This document shows, piece after piece, positions 36,512-48,828 of a DNA stretch of 64,000 bases. The DNA is from Legionella saoudiensis. Lineage in GTDB: Bacteria > Pseudomonadota > Gammaproteobacteria > Legionellales > Legionellaceae. The notes beneath the pieces were generated by a model that was not told the DNA's origin, did no database searches, and worked only from the letters and a program-made list of their open reading frames with translations. Within the stretch, counting starts at the first letter, position 1, and every line of letters starts with the position of its first letter. The stretch lies in contig NZ_LN901324.1 in NCBI RefSeq assembly GCF_001465875.1, forward strand, positions 1,364,001 through 1,428,000. The letters run 5' to 3'. Position numbers and translations under genes: made by a program.

Positions 36512-36934
36512 ATGCCCTCATCACATACAAATACTACTCATACTGGTTCTGTCGATCTAATCGGCGACTTACTTTTTACAGCTCGCTACATTCCCAAGGC
36601 TTTATTAACTCTTTCTTTATACTCCCTTACTGGCGCAGTTTCAGGATGGAGTTCTACTTATGTGTTTAAAGAGTCGTGGAATAATTATGCGCAGGCTAAT
36701 CCGCATATTATTGATCCCAATAGCCAATATGCTGCTCAAGATGAAAAATATTTACATTTTTCCCGTAGCAAACAATTTAATCAAGTAACACCAACCATTG
36801 ATGAAGCAATCCCTGCCTACGCCGCAATGCTTGGAGCTTGCACCGGAGGTTTTTTTGCAGCCCAGAGGATTATAGGTGACTTTAAACGGGAATTAGAGGA
36901 AGAGCGAATTACCCGAAGTTTAAATATAGTATAA
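36512..36934 (+). CDS. Small membrane protein of unknown function
   Basis: A 140-residue protein with no family I can name. Two moderately hydrophobic segments (about residues 26-50, with Y-I-P-K-A-L-L-T-L-S-L-Y, and 103-118, with Y-A-A-M-L-G-A-C-T-G-G-F-F-A-A) flank a polar loop rich in Asn, Gln and Tyr, and a charged helix ends the protein. There is no clear ribosome binding site before the ATG, so the start is uncertain. It may be translated as a stand-alone gene in the gap between phhB and the convergent 37 kb gene. Confidence 0.5.
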   Translation: MPSSHTNTTHTGSVDLIGDLLFTARYIPKALLTLSLYSLTGAVSGWSSTYVFKESWNNYAQANPHIIDPNSQYAAQDEKYLHFSRSKQFNQVTPTIDEAIPAYAAMLGACTGGFFAAQRIIGDFKRELEEERITRSLNIV

Positions 36935-37018
36935 CCCTGATTAGGATCTACAATATTTTACTCACTAACGGTTAAGGTGATGGGTACTAAAACCTTATTT
37001 GACTACCTTTAAATAAAA

Positions 37019-37040
37019 GCCTGATTGCGAGCAACCAGGC
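37019..37040 (-). terminator. Intrinsic terminator with the recurring stem
   Basis: Read on the minus strand, GCCTGGTTGC pairs with GCAATCAGGC across two bases with one G-U pair, followed by TTTTATTT. It lies ten bases after the stop of the minus-strand gene at 37051. Confidence 0.8.
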
Positions 37041-37050
37041 ACCATTTCGC

Positions 37051-37518
37051 TTAACGGATTCGATAGTTTCCACTATCCGTACACAAATCGGCTACCGCAT
37101 GGACAAGGCTAGATACTGGTCGAGTGAATATGCCAACAATACTTAATAAAGGATTAAGTATTGCTGCAAAAAGTGCCGATACACAATGGCAAAAATGCTC
37201 TTTCGCATGCTCCCATCGAGTTATAGCTCTTGAGGTTGGATGATCGGTCTGAAAACCTTTAGGAGAAACACTACTAGCCCATAGTTGGCCAGCCGCAATT
37301 AATGAGGTCAGACAATTTAATGCAGAAATTGCTGCATCAAGCAAAAAAGAAGGAGCGGCAATCAAATCCATTATCGGACGGCCTACGTAAATTAAAAAAT
37401 CTGAATGCTTATAATGGCGTGATTGTATAGGACTCAATAACGCATTAAAGCGGATCTTTGTGGAACTAAACATACCATACTCAGTTACTAAAGTAGGATG
37501 TATTACTCTTTCAGACAT
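37051..37518 (-). CDS. Protein of unknown function with hydrophobic helices
   Basis: A 155-residue protein that I do not recognise. The N-terminal 55 residues are polar. Two hydrophobic stretches follow, about residues 55-80 (D-L-I-A-A-P-S-F-L-L-D-A) and 110-138 (C-V-S-A-L-F-A-A-I-L-N-P-L-L-S-I-V-G-I-F). There is a small cluster of His and Cys between them (H-F-C-H-C). GGAG precedes the ATG. It has its own terminator. Possibly a membrane-associated Legionella-specific protein. Confidence 0.6.
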   Translation of the reverse strand: MSERVIHPTLVTEYGMFSSTKIRFNALLSPIQSRHYKHSDFLIYVGRPIMDLIAAPSFLLDAAISALNCLTSLIAAGQLWASSVSPKGFQTDHPTSRAITRWEHAKEHFCHCVSALFAAILNPLLSIVGIFTRPVSSLVHAVADLCTDSGNYRIR

Positions 37519-37599
37519 TTATAAACTCCAAAATAAAGCGATTACAGATTAGGGGTCTTCCATTGCGTTACCTAAGTCAAAATGACTATACAGTTAACC

Positions 37600-40500
37600 T
37601 TAATACCTCATTACCGCACGTTCCTCGCCAAGCAAGTTAGTTAAAAGTCCTAATAATTCATCACTAGGTTCGACATACCATTGCTTTGCTAAACTTAGCT
37701 GTGCCTTTGCATGCTCATTAGTATACGCAAACTGTACCGCACAACTACCGGCATGGCCTTTTAAAATAGTTTGAATTGAGGGCAGTAGACTTTGATGTTC
37801 TGATTTTAAACGTAACTCCAAACAACGAGCAAATCTTGAGCGTGCGGAGGGCACATTATACAGAACATTAGCCGTCATTTTAACCCCACCACTAAAATCA
37901 TCGTGAGCTACCTCACCTTCCACTACGAGCATATCTCCTGTAGCTAGAGGCGAAGTAAATGATTCAAATACCTCGCCAAAAACCACCACATCCATCCTGG
38001 CAGTTGAATCATCCATCCCAATAATTACCAGTTTTTTGCCACGCTTGGTAATAATCTTACGGATCGCTGAAACTTGGGCACAAATAACTGCTTTTTTATG
38101 TAACGAGGGATTTAATTGACTCAGAGGCACTATAAAATCTATAAATTCACGACGATATTGATCCGCGGGATGGCCAGTTAAGTAAAAGCCTAAAACCTCC
38201 CGCTCACCATCTAATCGCTGTCCTTCGGTCCATGGTTTGCATTCTACGTATTCTTGATTACTGGCATCATCTTCTAATATAGAAAATAAATCGAATTGGC
38301 CACTGGATTGGTTTTGATGCTCTTTTTCAGCAACTTTGAGCGCCTTTTCCAAAGAGGCGGTCAGCACTGCCCGCTCAACCTTCCAGACATCAAAGGCACC
38401 ACTTTTAATTAAGGCCTCAAGTACTCGGCGATTTACTTTGCGTAAGTCCAATCGTTGGCAAAAACTGTATAAATCCGTATAGATTCCTTGAGCTGCGCGC
38501 TCCTGGGTAATGCAATCAATAGCATTCTCCCCTACCCCTTTGATTGCACCTAGACCATAGACTATGGTGGTGTCATCAGTTACCGTAAAATGATACATCG
38601 ATTGATTAATTAAGGGAGGTAGCACCGTTAATTTCATGTGCGCGCATTCATCGATAAAGGTTACGACTTTATCAGTGTTATCCATATCCGAAGACATTAC
38701 TGCGGCCATAAAGGCAGCTGGATAATGAGCTTTGAGCCAAGCCGTTTGATAGGCAACTAAAGCATAGGCTGCGGAGTGCGATTTGTTAAAACCATAGCCT
38801 GCAAATTTTTCCATTAAGTCGAAAATGTAGGTTGCAACTTTTTCATCTACCCCGCGCGCGGTAGCTCCCTCGGTAAAAATTTCCCGTTGCTTGGCCATCT
38901 CTTCGGGCTTTTTCTTACCCATTGCACGACGTAATAAATCCGCAGCACCTAATGTGTAATTCGCAAGTACCTGGGCAATCTGCATCACCTGTTCTTGATA
39001 TAAGATAACCCCATAGGTGGGTTTTAAAATAGGTTCCAGATCCGGGTGAGGATAATCAACCGCGGCACGCCCATGCTTACGATCAATAAAGTCATCCACC
39101 ATTCCTGATTGCAAAGGTCCGGGGCGGAATAAAGCCACCAATGCGATGATGTCTTCAAAACAGTCCGGTTGTAAACGACCGATCAATTCTTTCATTCCGC
39201 GGGATTCTAGCTGGAATACAGCAGTTGTTTTACACGCTTTAAGCAAGTCAAAGGTAGCTTCATCGTCCGTAGGGATTTGGCTAATATCAATTGCGGGTAG
39301 GCCATTTTTTTCATTTTGCTTATTTACGGTAGCTAAAGCCCAATCAATAATGGTCAGCGTTCTTAAACCTAAAAAGTCAAATTTCACCAACCCTGCCGCT
39401 TCAACATCATCCTTATCAAACTGGCTTACAATTTGCGTGGAGCCCTCTTCACAATAAATTGCTGTAAAATCAGTCAGTAAGGAAGGGGCAATAACCACGC
39501 CTCCTGCGTGCTTTCCAGCATTTCGAGTAATTCCCTCTAGTTTCAGAGCTAAATCAATTAGCTCTTTAACTTCTTCCTCCTCCTGATAGCGGCGCTCGAG
39601 TTCTGGCTCCTGTTCCATTGCCTTACTTAAGGTGATTCCAATTTCAAAAGGAATTAGTTTGGCAAGCTTATCCACAAAACCGTAGGGATGACCTAAAACG
39701 CGCCCTACATCACGTACAACCGCTTTTGCGGCCATGGTACCAAATGTAATAATCTGTGACACACTTTGGCGACCGTATTTTTCGGCCACATAGTCAATAA
39801 CTCGATCACGACCTTCCATACAAAAATCGATATCAAAGTCAGGCATGGAAACCCGCTCGGGGTTCAAAAAGCGCTCGAAAAGTAATTCATACTCTAAGGG
39901 ATCAAGGTCTGTAATTTTTAAGGCATAAGCGACTAGAGAGCCCGCTCCAGATCCCCTTCCTGGACCAACGGGTACGCCATTAAGTTTGGCCCACTGAATA
40001 AAATCCGCAACAATAAGAAAGTAACCGGGAAACCCCATGTTATTAATTACATCAAGCTCAATTTGCAAACGCTTGTCGTACTCGCCGCGTTTGGCGGCTA
40101 ACTCTTCTGCGGATTTGTTTTTGAATATTTGCCCTAAACGCTCTTCTAAACCAACTCGGGAGAGATGCGATAAATAATCCTCCACCGTAGAACCATCTGG
40201 AATGGGGAAATTCGGCAGGTAGTTGTTGCCTAAATCCAGTTTTACCGTACAACGCTTACTGATTTCTACTGTATTTTGAATAGCAGAAGGCAAATCGGCA
40301 AATAAGGCCTCCATTTCTTCTGCTGAGCGTAAGTACTGCTGAGCGCTATATTGCTTACTACGGCGCGGATCCGCTAAGGTGTACCCATCATGAATACAAA
40401 CTCGCGCTTCATGGGCATCAAAATCTTCCGCATCGATAAATCGCACATCATTAGTTGCCACAAGCGGCAATTGCAATTCATCAGCTAAAGCAATTAATTG

Positions 40501-41046
40501 TTCATTATATTGAACTTCATCAGATCTTCCCGTGCGTTGGATTTCTAAATAGAAACGATTGGGAAAAAGACTTTGCCAATGGCGAGCACGGTTTTTAGCT
40601 AACTCTAAATCATTAGCCAGTAAAGCTTGCCCTATATCGCCAAACTTACCACCAGACAAAGCAATTAAACCTGTAGAGTATTCTTCAATCCATTGGTTCT
40701 GCACACGTGGCTTACCTTGATGCTGTCCCTCTTGGTAGGCTTTAGAAACTAAACAGGTTAAATTTTTATAGCCTTCTCCATTAAGACATAGAAGTACTAA
40801 GGATGAAATGCGCTCAGGCTGTAGAGGGTCATGGCAAGGAAGATCGCTGCCGATAATCGGTTTAATTCCAGAATCTAATGCAGACTTGTATAATTTTACC
40901 GCAGCAAATAAATTGCAATGATCGGTAACCGCAACGGAGCACATTCCCCTGGAGGGTAATGCCTTCATTAATGGCTTAATTCGCACAAGACCATCAACTA
41001 ATGAAAATTCCGTGTGAACGCGCAGGTGAACGAAACGTTGTTGCAT
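37600..41046 (-). CDS. dnaE: DNA polymerase III alpha subunit
   Basis: The replicative polymerase catalytic subunit, 1148 residues, a normal length. The PHP domain leads (H-L-R-V-H-T-E-F-S-L-V-D-G). The palm holds G-P-G-R-G-S-G-A-G-S and P-D-F-D-I-D-F with the two catalytic Asp near residue 400, and K-S-H-S-A-A-Y follows. An OB fold and a tau-binding tail end the protein. It is on the minus strand downstream of the peptide-transporter genes with a 50-base gap. No editing 3'-5' exonuclease domain, as expected. Confidence 0.98.
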   Translation of the reverse strand: MQQRFVHLRVHTEFSLVDGLVRIKPLMKALPSRGMCSVAVTDHCNLFAAVKLYKSALDSGIKPIIGSDLPCHDPLQPERISSLVLLCLNGEGYKNLTCLVSKAYQEGQHQGKPRVQNQWIEEYSTGLIALSGGKFGDIGQALLANDLELAKNRARHWQSLFPNRFYLEIQRTGRSDEVQYNEQLIALADELQLPLVATNDVRFIDAEDFDAHEARVCIHDGYTLADPRRSKQYSAQQYLRSAEEMEALFADLPSAIQNTVEISKRCTVKLDLGNNYLPNFPIPDGSTVEDYLSHLSRVGLEERLGQIFKNKSAEELAAKRGEYDKRLQIELDVINNMGFPGYFLIVADFIQWAKLNGVPVGPGRGSGAGSLVAYALKITDLDPLEYELLFERFLNPERVSMPDFDIDFCMEGRDRVIDYVAEKYGRQSVSQIITFGTMAAKAVVRDVGRVLGHPYGFVDKLAKLIPFEIGITLSKAMEQEPELERRYQEEEEVKELIDLALKLEGITRNAGKHAGGVVIAPSLLTDFTAIYCEEGSTQIVSQFDKDDVEAAGLVKFDFLGLRTLTIIDWALATVNKQNEKNGLPAIDISQIPTDDEATFDLLKACKTTAVFQLESRGMKELIGRLQPDCFEDIIALVALFRPGPLQSGMVDDFIDRKHGRAAVDYPHPDLEPILKPTYGVILYQEQVMQIAQVLANYTLGAADLLRRAMGKKKPEEMAKQREIFTEGATARGVDEKVATYIFDLMEKFAGYGFNKSHSAAYALVAYQTAWLKAHYPAAFMAAVMSSDMDNTDKVVTFIDECAHMKLTVLPPLINQSMYHFTVTDDTTIVYGLGAIKGVGENAIDCITQERAAQGIYTDLYSFCQRLDLRKVNRRVLEALIKSGAFDVWKVERAVLTASLEKALKVAEKEHQNQSSGQFDLFSILEDDASNQEYVECKPWTEGQRLDGEREVLGFYLTGHPADQYRREFIDFIVPLSQLNPSLHKKAVICAQVSAIRKIITKRGKKLVIIGMDDSTARMDVVVFGEVFESFTSPLATGDMLVVEGEVAHDDFSGGVKMTANVLYNVPSARSRFARCLELRLKSEHQSLLPSIQTILKGHAGSCAVQFAYTNEHAKAQLSLAKQWYVEPSDELLGLLTNLLGEERAVMRY

Positions 41047-41097
41047 AGATGAATAAACTCAATCGCCGGTTTTTAATCTAGGCCGATTTTAACGTAA

Positions 41098-42432
41098 TTA
41101 TTGCCGGGGATCAAAAGCGTCCCTCACTGCATCCGCAAATAAGTTAATTGCCAGTACCAACAAAAACATAAAGATAAAAGCTGCTAACATTGGCCACCAA
41201 ACTACAGGATCACGAGCCAACTCAAGACGTGCGCTGTTAATCATATTTCCCCAGCTGATTGTCATCGGTGAAACCCCGACCCCCACATAAGAGAGCAAAG
41301 CTTCTGCCATAACCAGGAAGCTAAAATCCAAAACTAGCGTAATCACTACGATATGCATCACATTAGGTAATAAATGTTTGCGTAAAATAGTAAACCAATT
41401 AGACCCTAAAGCTCGAGCCGCCAAAACATAATCAACCTCACGCAATTTTAAGGCTTCGGCTCGTAAAAGGCGGCATAGGCTAGTCCAACTGGTTACCCCT
41501 AAAATCAAGCATAAGGCAAGCAAACGGGCATCCGCACTTTGTGCCAATGTAGGAAATTGTTCTGGGTGGTTGGCAATGTAGGTTTGTAGTGACAAAACCG
41601 ATGCGGTAATTAACAATACTCCCGGAATAGAACTTAATGTAGTGTAGACATATTGAATAATATCATCTGCTAAACCGCCAAAATATCCGGCCACTACTCC
41701 AAAAAATAAAGCCAGAGGCAGCATAAAAAGCGTGGTTAATAAACCAATGACTAAACCTGTGCGAATACTTTTTATCGTGAAATAAAAAATATCTTGCCCG
41801 ATTTGCCCTGTTCCAAAAACATGGAAAACTCGGGATAGTTGATAACCATAAACGATAAAAAAGCTAAGCAAACTTAATGTTATTATCACACTAAGGTTTG
41901 TGGCGCTGAAATGACAATATGGCTTAATACCACATAGGTACCGATAAAGAATGATTATGCCGGTAAATACTAATCCAACGACCAGACACCATTGCAGTGC
42001 ATACCAAGCTTCATTTTTAATAATTTTTTCTTTTTCGGCCTCTGTGCTTACCCATTTCGCTGGATAATTTAAACGTGGATAAACCTGGGTAACAACGCCA
42101 TTAACAAGTACAGTATCGGTTACAAATTGGTATAAAGCTAAGGGAGCTGAATAAGTTTTTTCACTAATTTCATCAATTGGCGATAAAAGCTTATCCAGTA
42201 CTGATATAGCGGACTCAGACTGATTCTTAGCTTGAAAATGAATTGAATCTAATACACCAATAGTGATAAATGCTAAAAGAATAATGCCGGCACTTACGGC
42301 AATTGGTCGATGCAGGATCATAGAGAAAGAACGACGAATATGCTGTTTACGCAGGCTCAATAAAATAGTAACTATTCCCAATACCAGGAGGATGAGAAAA
42401 CATTTATCGGTCCATAGAAATTCAAATGTCAT
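41098..42432 (-). CDS. Oligopeptide-type ABC transporter permease, OppC/YejE-like
   Basis: A 444-residue inner-membrane permease. An N-terminal segment with two helices and a periplasmic loop precedes the binding-protein-dependent transport domain. Near the middle is a long cytoplasmic loop with the EAA-like segment A-A-R-A-L-G-S-N-W-F-T-I-L-R-K-H-L-L-P-N, which docks the ATPase. The long N-terminal loop resembles the YejE subgroup. It is the third gene of the binding-protein/permease/permease run. No ATPase gene is present around it. Confidence 0.88.
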   Translation of the reverse strand: MTFEFLWTDKCFLILLVLGIVTILLSLRKQHIRRSFSMILHRPIAVSAGIILLAFITIGVLDSIHFQAKNQSESAISVLDKLLSPIDEISEKTYSAPLALYQFVTDTVLVNGVVTQVYPRLNYPAKWVSTEAEKEKIIKNEAWYALQWCLVVGLVFTGIIILYRYLCGIKPYCHFSATNLSVIITLSLLSFFIVYGYQLSRVFHVFGTGQIGQDIFYFTIKSIRTGLVIGLLTTLFMLPLALFFGVVAGYFGGLADDIIQYVYTTLSSIPGVLLITASVLSLQTYIANHPEQFPTLAQSADARLLALCLILGVTSWTSLCRLLRAEALKLREVDYVLAARALGSNWFTILRKHLLPNVMHIVVITLVLDFSFLVMAEALLSYVGVGVSPMTISWGNMINSARLELARDPVVWWPMLAAFIFMFLLVLAINLFADAVRDAFDPRQ

Positions 42433-42449
42433 TTTTATTCTCTGTTTAT

Positions 42450-43427
42450 TTATGACAACTTAACCCGTGGGTCAACCAACATATAAGAAAAATCAGTCAA
42501 TACCAAACCCAAGATATACATAATTGACCCCAGAAATACCATGGCACGTACAATCGCAAAATCCTGTTGCTGAATCGCATCAATGATATAACTCCCCAAA
42601 CCGGGAATACCAAAAAAAGATTCTAAAATTAAGCTTCCCATAAAAAGCGAAGGAATAATTACTACGATTCCCGTTAAAATCGGCAACATGGCATTTTTTA
42701 GTACGTGCTTAAACATTATTTTGCGCTCGGTCAAGCCTTTGGCCCGGGCCGTTTTTACATAATCCTTATTCATTTCCTCTAAAAATAAAGTTCGATACCA
42801 ACGGCCTCCAGCCCCTAAACTTCCTAATACAGCAACAACCACTGGAAGAATAATAAACTTAAATGCTTGAACTCCCCCATCGTAACCAGAAATAGGTACC
42901 AAACGTAGTAACTTTCCAAAAAGATATTGGCCGCCAATAATGTAAAATAAACTGGAAATAGACATTAAAATAATGCAAATAACCACTCCAGTTAGATCCA
43001 GATAAGTCCCCCGGAAAAACGCCATCGCCATGGCCAGAACAATATTACTCAGCACATCCAGAAATAAAACCGGTATAGCAATTGCCAAACTAGGCCACAT
43101 CCTAAAGGTAATATCTTGACTGATATCACGACCCGCATCGGACATGCCAAAATCGAAGGTAAATAAGCGCATCGACTTTTGGAAAAATAAAGTTGCTTCG
43201 AGCTTTTCAAACCCAGTTTTCTGCGAGTTAAAAAACAAGGGTAAATCATAACCATGCGCAGCTTTCCAATCGTCAATGACCTGCTGCTGCACATGCTTTT
43301 GTCCTAAGTGCATACGGGCAATATCATCGGGAGTATTCACCATGAAAAACAAAATAAAGGTGAGCACATTAATGCCAAAGAGGATGGGAATAGCATAGAA
43401 AAATCGGCGCATTACATACTTCATCAT
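42450..43427 (-). CDS. Oligopeptide-type ABC transporter permease, OppB/YejB-like
   Basis: A 325-residue permease with six helices. The start is M-M-K-Y-V-M-R-R-F-F-Y-A-I-P-I-L. The EAA loop reads T-A-R-A-K-G-L-T-E-R-K-I-M-F-K-H-V-L-K-N, and G-S-L-I-L-E-S-F-F-G-I-P-G-L-G is the characteristic OppB C-terminal motif. The start overlaps the preceding binding-protein gene by four bases (ATGA). It pairs with the next permease to form the transmembrane channel for peptides. Confidence 0.92.
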   Translation of the reverse strand: MMKYVMRRFFYAIPILFGINVLTFILFFMVNTPDDIARMHLGQKHVQQQVIDDWKAAHGYDLPLFFNSQKTGFEKLEATLFFQKSMRLFTFDFGMSDAGRDISQDITFRMWPSLAIAIPVLFLDVLSNIVLAMAMAFFRGTYLDLTGVVICIILMSISSLFYIIGGQYLFGKLLRLVPISGYDGGVQAFKFIILPVVVAVLGSLGAGGRWYRTLFLEEMNKDYVKTARAKGLTERKIMFKHVLKNAMLPILTGIVVIIPSLFMGSLILESFFGIPGLGSYIIDAIQQQDFAIVRAMVFLGSIMYILGLVLTDFSYMLVDPRVKLS

Positions 43428-45589
43428 AACAAATTGCTCCTCTTAGCGGGCTGTTTTTCTTTATTTGCATAGGCAATAAATAACGGTAAAACCAAAGCCA
43501 GAATTAAAACCAGCAATAAACCTAGAGGCCAAAAAATGGGTTGATTCCATGCCAGCCGTAATTGATTACGTTCTTTAACATCAATCGCGACATATTTTAA
43601 ATTACCTAAAGAAATGGTGTTGGGTTTCGTTGGAGAAACCCAATTGTGCGCTAAAATAAAATTCTCCGTGTTATAACCCCAAGACCAAGGCGCATCACGG
43701 CGAACAATTTCTACCATAGCATCGATAAGCTGTTGTCTTGTTGCATCGTTTTTACGATTTCTCATAAGATCAAATAAGCGGTCAAATTCAGGATTGTGGT
43801 AATTAGCCGCATTTTCACCTCCATGCTTTACCTTCCCATTTGCTCCATAGAGCTGGAATAAAAAATTTTCCGGGTCAGGATAATCCGCAACCCAGCCCCA
43901 GCTAAATATTTGCGCATCTCCGACCCGCATTTTCTCTTGGAACCGATTATATAAAGTTGCCCGTACGTTCAAATCAATCCCAATACTGGCAAATTGTTTG
44001 CGCATCCAATCCAGCATGGCTTTATCTTCTGGTCCTCCGGTACTCATGGTATCGTAATGAAGAATGAGTGCTTTTCCAGTTTTCGGATCAATCCCTCCGG
44101 GATAGCCTGCCTCAACCATCAATTTTTGTGCATCACTTATTGAACGTCGAACAGCTTCATTATTTTTCCATTCAAAAACGTAAGGATTAATTCCAGCTTT
44201 ACCTTCCCGGTAACCAAAAATGCCTGGAGGAATTGGACCTTGCGCAGCAACGCCTCGTCCATTATAAAAAATAGCGATACGCTCATCGTCATTTACTGCA
44301 ATGGAAATTGCTTGCCTTAATTTACGCGCACGTTCACTCGAGCCGCCAACAATACTATCTAGCATATTAAAGCCCAAATAGTACACGCTAGGTTCTTGAG
44401 TTTGTGTTAAATACACACCTTTCTGACGCATTTCTGGAGTGAGGGTCGCAGTGCCATGCTTATTAAGATGAATAGCCTGATCAAAGCTGTCGGAACTAAT
44501 GGTGGAATTATCATAATAACCTTGTAAAAATTTGTTCCATCGTGGAATGGTTTCTTTTTCTAACGTAAACACAATTTTATTGATTAAGGGTAAACGCTCA
44601 CCAGCATGACGTAAAAATCCTGACTTTTTATCTTCATCAGATCCTATTGTGGGAAAAAATTGCGGATGGAAATTAGGATTTTTTTCTAAAATCATACTGC
44701 GATTAGGATTATTCGTGGTCAACATAAAAGGACCGGTACCAATGGGATACCAACTTAAAGATATATTTTTATCACTCATTTCAGGTTGGGAGTAAAATAC
44801 ATTTGCCTCCCAGGGAACAGGTGAGAAAAAAGGCATGGCCAGCCAAAAGAGAAACTGCATGTATTGGCCTTTCAAGGTAATCTCAAAAGTATAATCGTCT
44901 AGTTTCCTTACCCCTGCCAAAGGATATTGCCGTAGGTCCGTATAGGCATTTAAACCGGGAAGCGTTTTCCCGTATTCTTTAAAACCAACGATGTATTCGC
45001 TCATCAGTCCATAAATAGGTGAACTTATCGCAGGATTAGCCATGCGTTTAATTTGATAAATGTAATCATCAACAATAAGCTCACGTGTTCCGGTGTGTTT
45101 AAAATCGGAGAGCTGGTTAATGCGGTGGCGAGCTAAATAATTAGGAGCCAAATGGTGGTATAAATAATGACCATCAGGAGCACGAGCCAATGCGGGATGC
45201 GGTTGATAATATATGCCTTTATTAATGTGTAAGGTATATACCGTATAGGCTGGTGCAGTTGGGCTGTTTTCGGGTAACGGTTTACCTTGAGCATCCAAAT
45301 ACCGCGTTTGTGGAAACTGGGTGGTGGTATTGGGTATTAATTGATAAGGTCTAATTAGGTAATCGTATTCTAATAAAGGCTCATAAATTTGTGAGATGAA
45401 GAGGTATTCGTTTAGTGAATAGGAAAGTGCTGGATCTAAGGTTTTGGGTTGCTCAGCAAAGGAGGCATAAAAAATAAGTTCATTGGCTTGACTTTGTGGG
45501 TAAGGATTGTTAAGGATCCAGGATCGAGCGTAAGCTAGATTGAGGCTATTTAACATCAATATTAGGAACAATCCTGTTCTTAGTGTCAT
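43424..45589 (-). CDS. Extracellular solute-binding protein family 5, with a C-terminal membrane helix
   Basis: A 721-residue OppA/DppA-fold protein. A signal peptide of about 21 residues (ending A-Y-A) is followed by the binding domains, with S-Y-S-L-N-E-Y and G-P-F-M-L-T-T-N-N-P-N-R as conserved family segments. A hydrophobic helix of about 22 residues lies near the C terminus, followed by K-E-K-Q-P-A-K-R. Such a helix tethers the protein to the inner membrane, unlike most lipoproteins or free binding proteins. It would capture peptides for the two downstream permeases. AAGGA precedes the ATG. Confidence 0.9.
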   Translation of the reverse strand: MTLRTGLFLILMLNSLNLAYARSWILNNPYPQSQANELIFYASFAEQPKTLDPALSYSLNEYLFISQIYEPLLEYDYLIRPYQLIPNTTTQFPQTRYLDAQGKPLPENSPTAPAYTVYTLHINKGIYYQPHPALARAPDGHYLYHHLAPNYLARHRINQLSDFKHTGTRELIVDDYIYQIKRMANPAISSPIYGLMSEYIVGFKEYGKTLPGLNAYTDLRQYPLAGVRKLDDYTFEITLKGQYMQFLFWLAMPFFSPVPWEANVFYSQPEMSDKNISLSWYPIGTGPFMLTTNNPNRSMILEKNPNFHPQFFPTIGSDEDKKSGFLRHAGERLPLINKIVFTLEKETIPRWNKFLQGYYDNSTISSDSFDQAIHLNKHGTATLTPEMRQKGVYLTQTQEPSVYYLGFNMLDSIVGGSSERARKLRQAISIAVNDDERIAIFYNGRGVAAQGPIPPGIFGYREGKAGINPYVFEWKNNEAVRRSISDAQKLMVEAGYPGGIDPKTGKALILHYDTMSTGGPEDKAMLDWMRKQFASIGIDLNVRATLYNRFQEKMRVGDAQIFSWGWVADYPDPENFLFQLYGANGKVKHGGENAANYHNPEFDRLFDLMRNRKNDATRQQLIDAMVEIVRRDAPWSWGYNTENFILAHNWVSPTKPNTISLGNLKYVAIDVKERNQLRLAWNQPIFWPLGLLLVLILALVLPLFIAYANKEKQPAKRSNLL

Positions 45590-45689
45590 GATACATCCTT
45601 ACATTTTAAGCAGTTATGGTGAATTTTTTTGTTACCTCGCCCCCTACCTACCCCAAGATTCTATTGTAGGTTGAAAGAGGGCTATGCGT

Positions 45690-47717
<2,028 letters not shown>

Positions 47718-47931
47718 CTATCCGTTATTTTAATTATTGCCCTTAAAATTAATTTAATGGCTGCACATCATTTAAGGATTCAGGCCTTTTTTATCACTCT
47801 AAACTGCATCGCAATTAGGCGCTATGGCAGTGTTTTATACGTCATTCTAAAAATGGCTAAATCGGGAAGTAAAACAATTAGTTTATCATTAAAATTTATG
47901 CTATAGATACAGGTTCATCGGATATTGAGGC

Positions 47932-48828
47932 ATGATAAAAATGGACTTTCTACGTGTTTTAATTGCTTTTGTATTAGTTGTATTTTCAACATTAATTCAA
48001 GCTGATGATAATCCCGGTATTGCCTTTATACACGGTACAGGAGATCACCGTGTAGATGCCTATGGAGATTATTGGAAAGTCGATTTTATTGACCGAGTTA
48101 CGCAAGGATTAGCAAACCCTGGAAACTATATTGTCACTCATTGTAATTATAATAATTACATGTGGGACGAGGCTGCCGGTGAATGCACCGTAGATCAGTT
48201 ATTAAATTTTATACACGAGAAAAACATTAGCAGCCTTACGGTTTATACCCATTCCAATGGAGGAAATGTATTACGCTGGATTTTATCCAATCCTACGTAC
48301 AGTAACCGTTACATGGAGTTAAAAAAATACATTAGAAGAGTAGTGGCTTTAGCTCCATCAAGCACCGGCACGCCTCTTGCTGATTTGGTATTAAGCGGCC
48401 ATATTATAAGCTCAAGCTTATCCTGGATTTTAGGTTTTAATGGGGATGCCATTAAACAACAACGCGTAGGTGATATGCGCATTTATAATGAAGAATTACT
48501 ATTAGGTACCAAAGGCCGGCCTTCATTGCCCGTACCTTTTAACCCCGTGATTGGGACCGATGTGGTTGCATCACCTTTATCTTCCGGCAGTTACTGCAAT
48601 GGCTACCTGCTTAACAGCGGATTAAAAATTACTAAATTATATCTTGATAGATGTTCCGACGGATTTTTAAATTGCAGCTCCCAAGAAGCCGCAGGAGAAA
48701 TCTGGTTTCGTGATAAAGAACGTCTGGAAAACAATTGGACTTTAAGCCATAACCAGAGCAGACATTCTTGCTTTGGGCTGGATAAAATTCTTATAAGTGC
48801 CTTAGCTACGGAAGGAGCTGTACAATGA
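47932..48828 (+). CDS. Exported lipase-like alpha/beta hydrolase
   Basis: A 298-residue secreted protein. A signal peptide (about 26 residues, ending I-Q-A-D-D) is followed by F-I-H-G-T-G-D-H-R near the N terminus, as in the oxyanion loop of lipases. T-H-S-N-G-G carries the nucleophile Ser in a G-x-S-x-G-like elbow. His is plausible near the C terminus (S-H-N-Q-S-R-H-S). The ATG at 47941 fits the GAGG site better than the one at 47932. Several cysteines suggest disulfides. It overlaps the DUF4785-like gene by four bases and is likely cotranscribed. Type II secretion is plausible for Legionella lipases; the substrate is unknown. Confidence 0.75.
   Translation: MIKMDFLRVLIAFVLVVFSTLIQADDNPGIAFIHGTGDHRVDAYGDYWKVDFIDRVTQGLANPGNYIVTHCNYNNYMWDEAAGECTVDQLLNFIHEKNISSLTVYTHSNGGNVLRWILSNPTYSNRYMELKKYIRRVVALAPSSTGTPLADLVLSGHIISSSLSWILGFNGDAIKQQRVGDMRIYNEELLLGTKGRPSLPVPFNPVIGTDVVASPLSSGSYCNGYLLNSGLKITKLYLDRCSDGFLNCSSQEAAGEIWFRDKERLENNWTLSHNQSRHSCFGLDKILISALATEGAVQ

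Noticed and set aside
39146-39457. Plus-strand frame opposite dnaE
   Set aside because: It overlaps certain dnaE coding sequence and has no family features.
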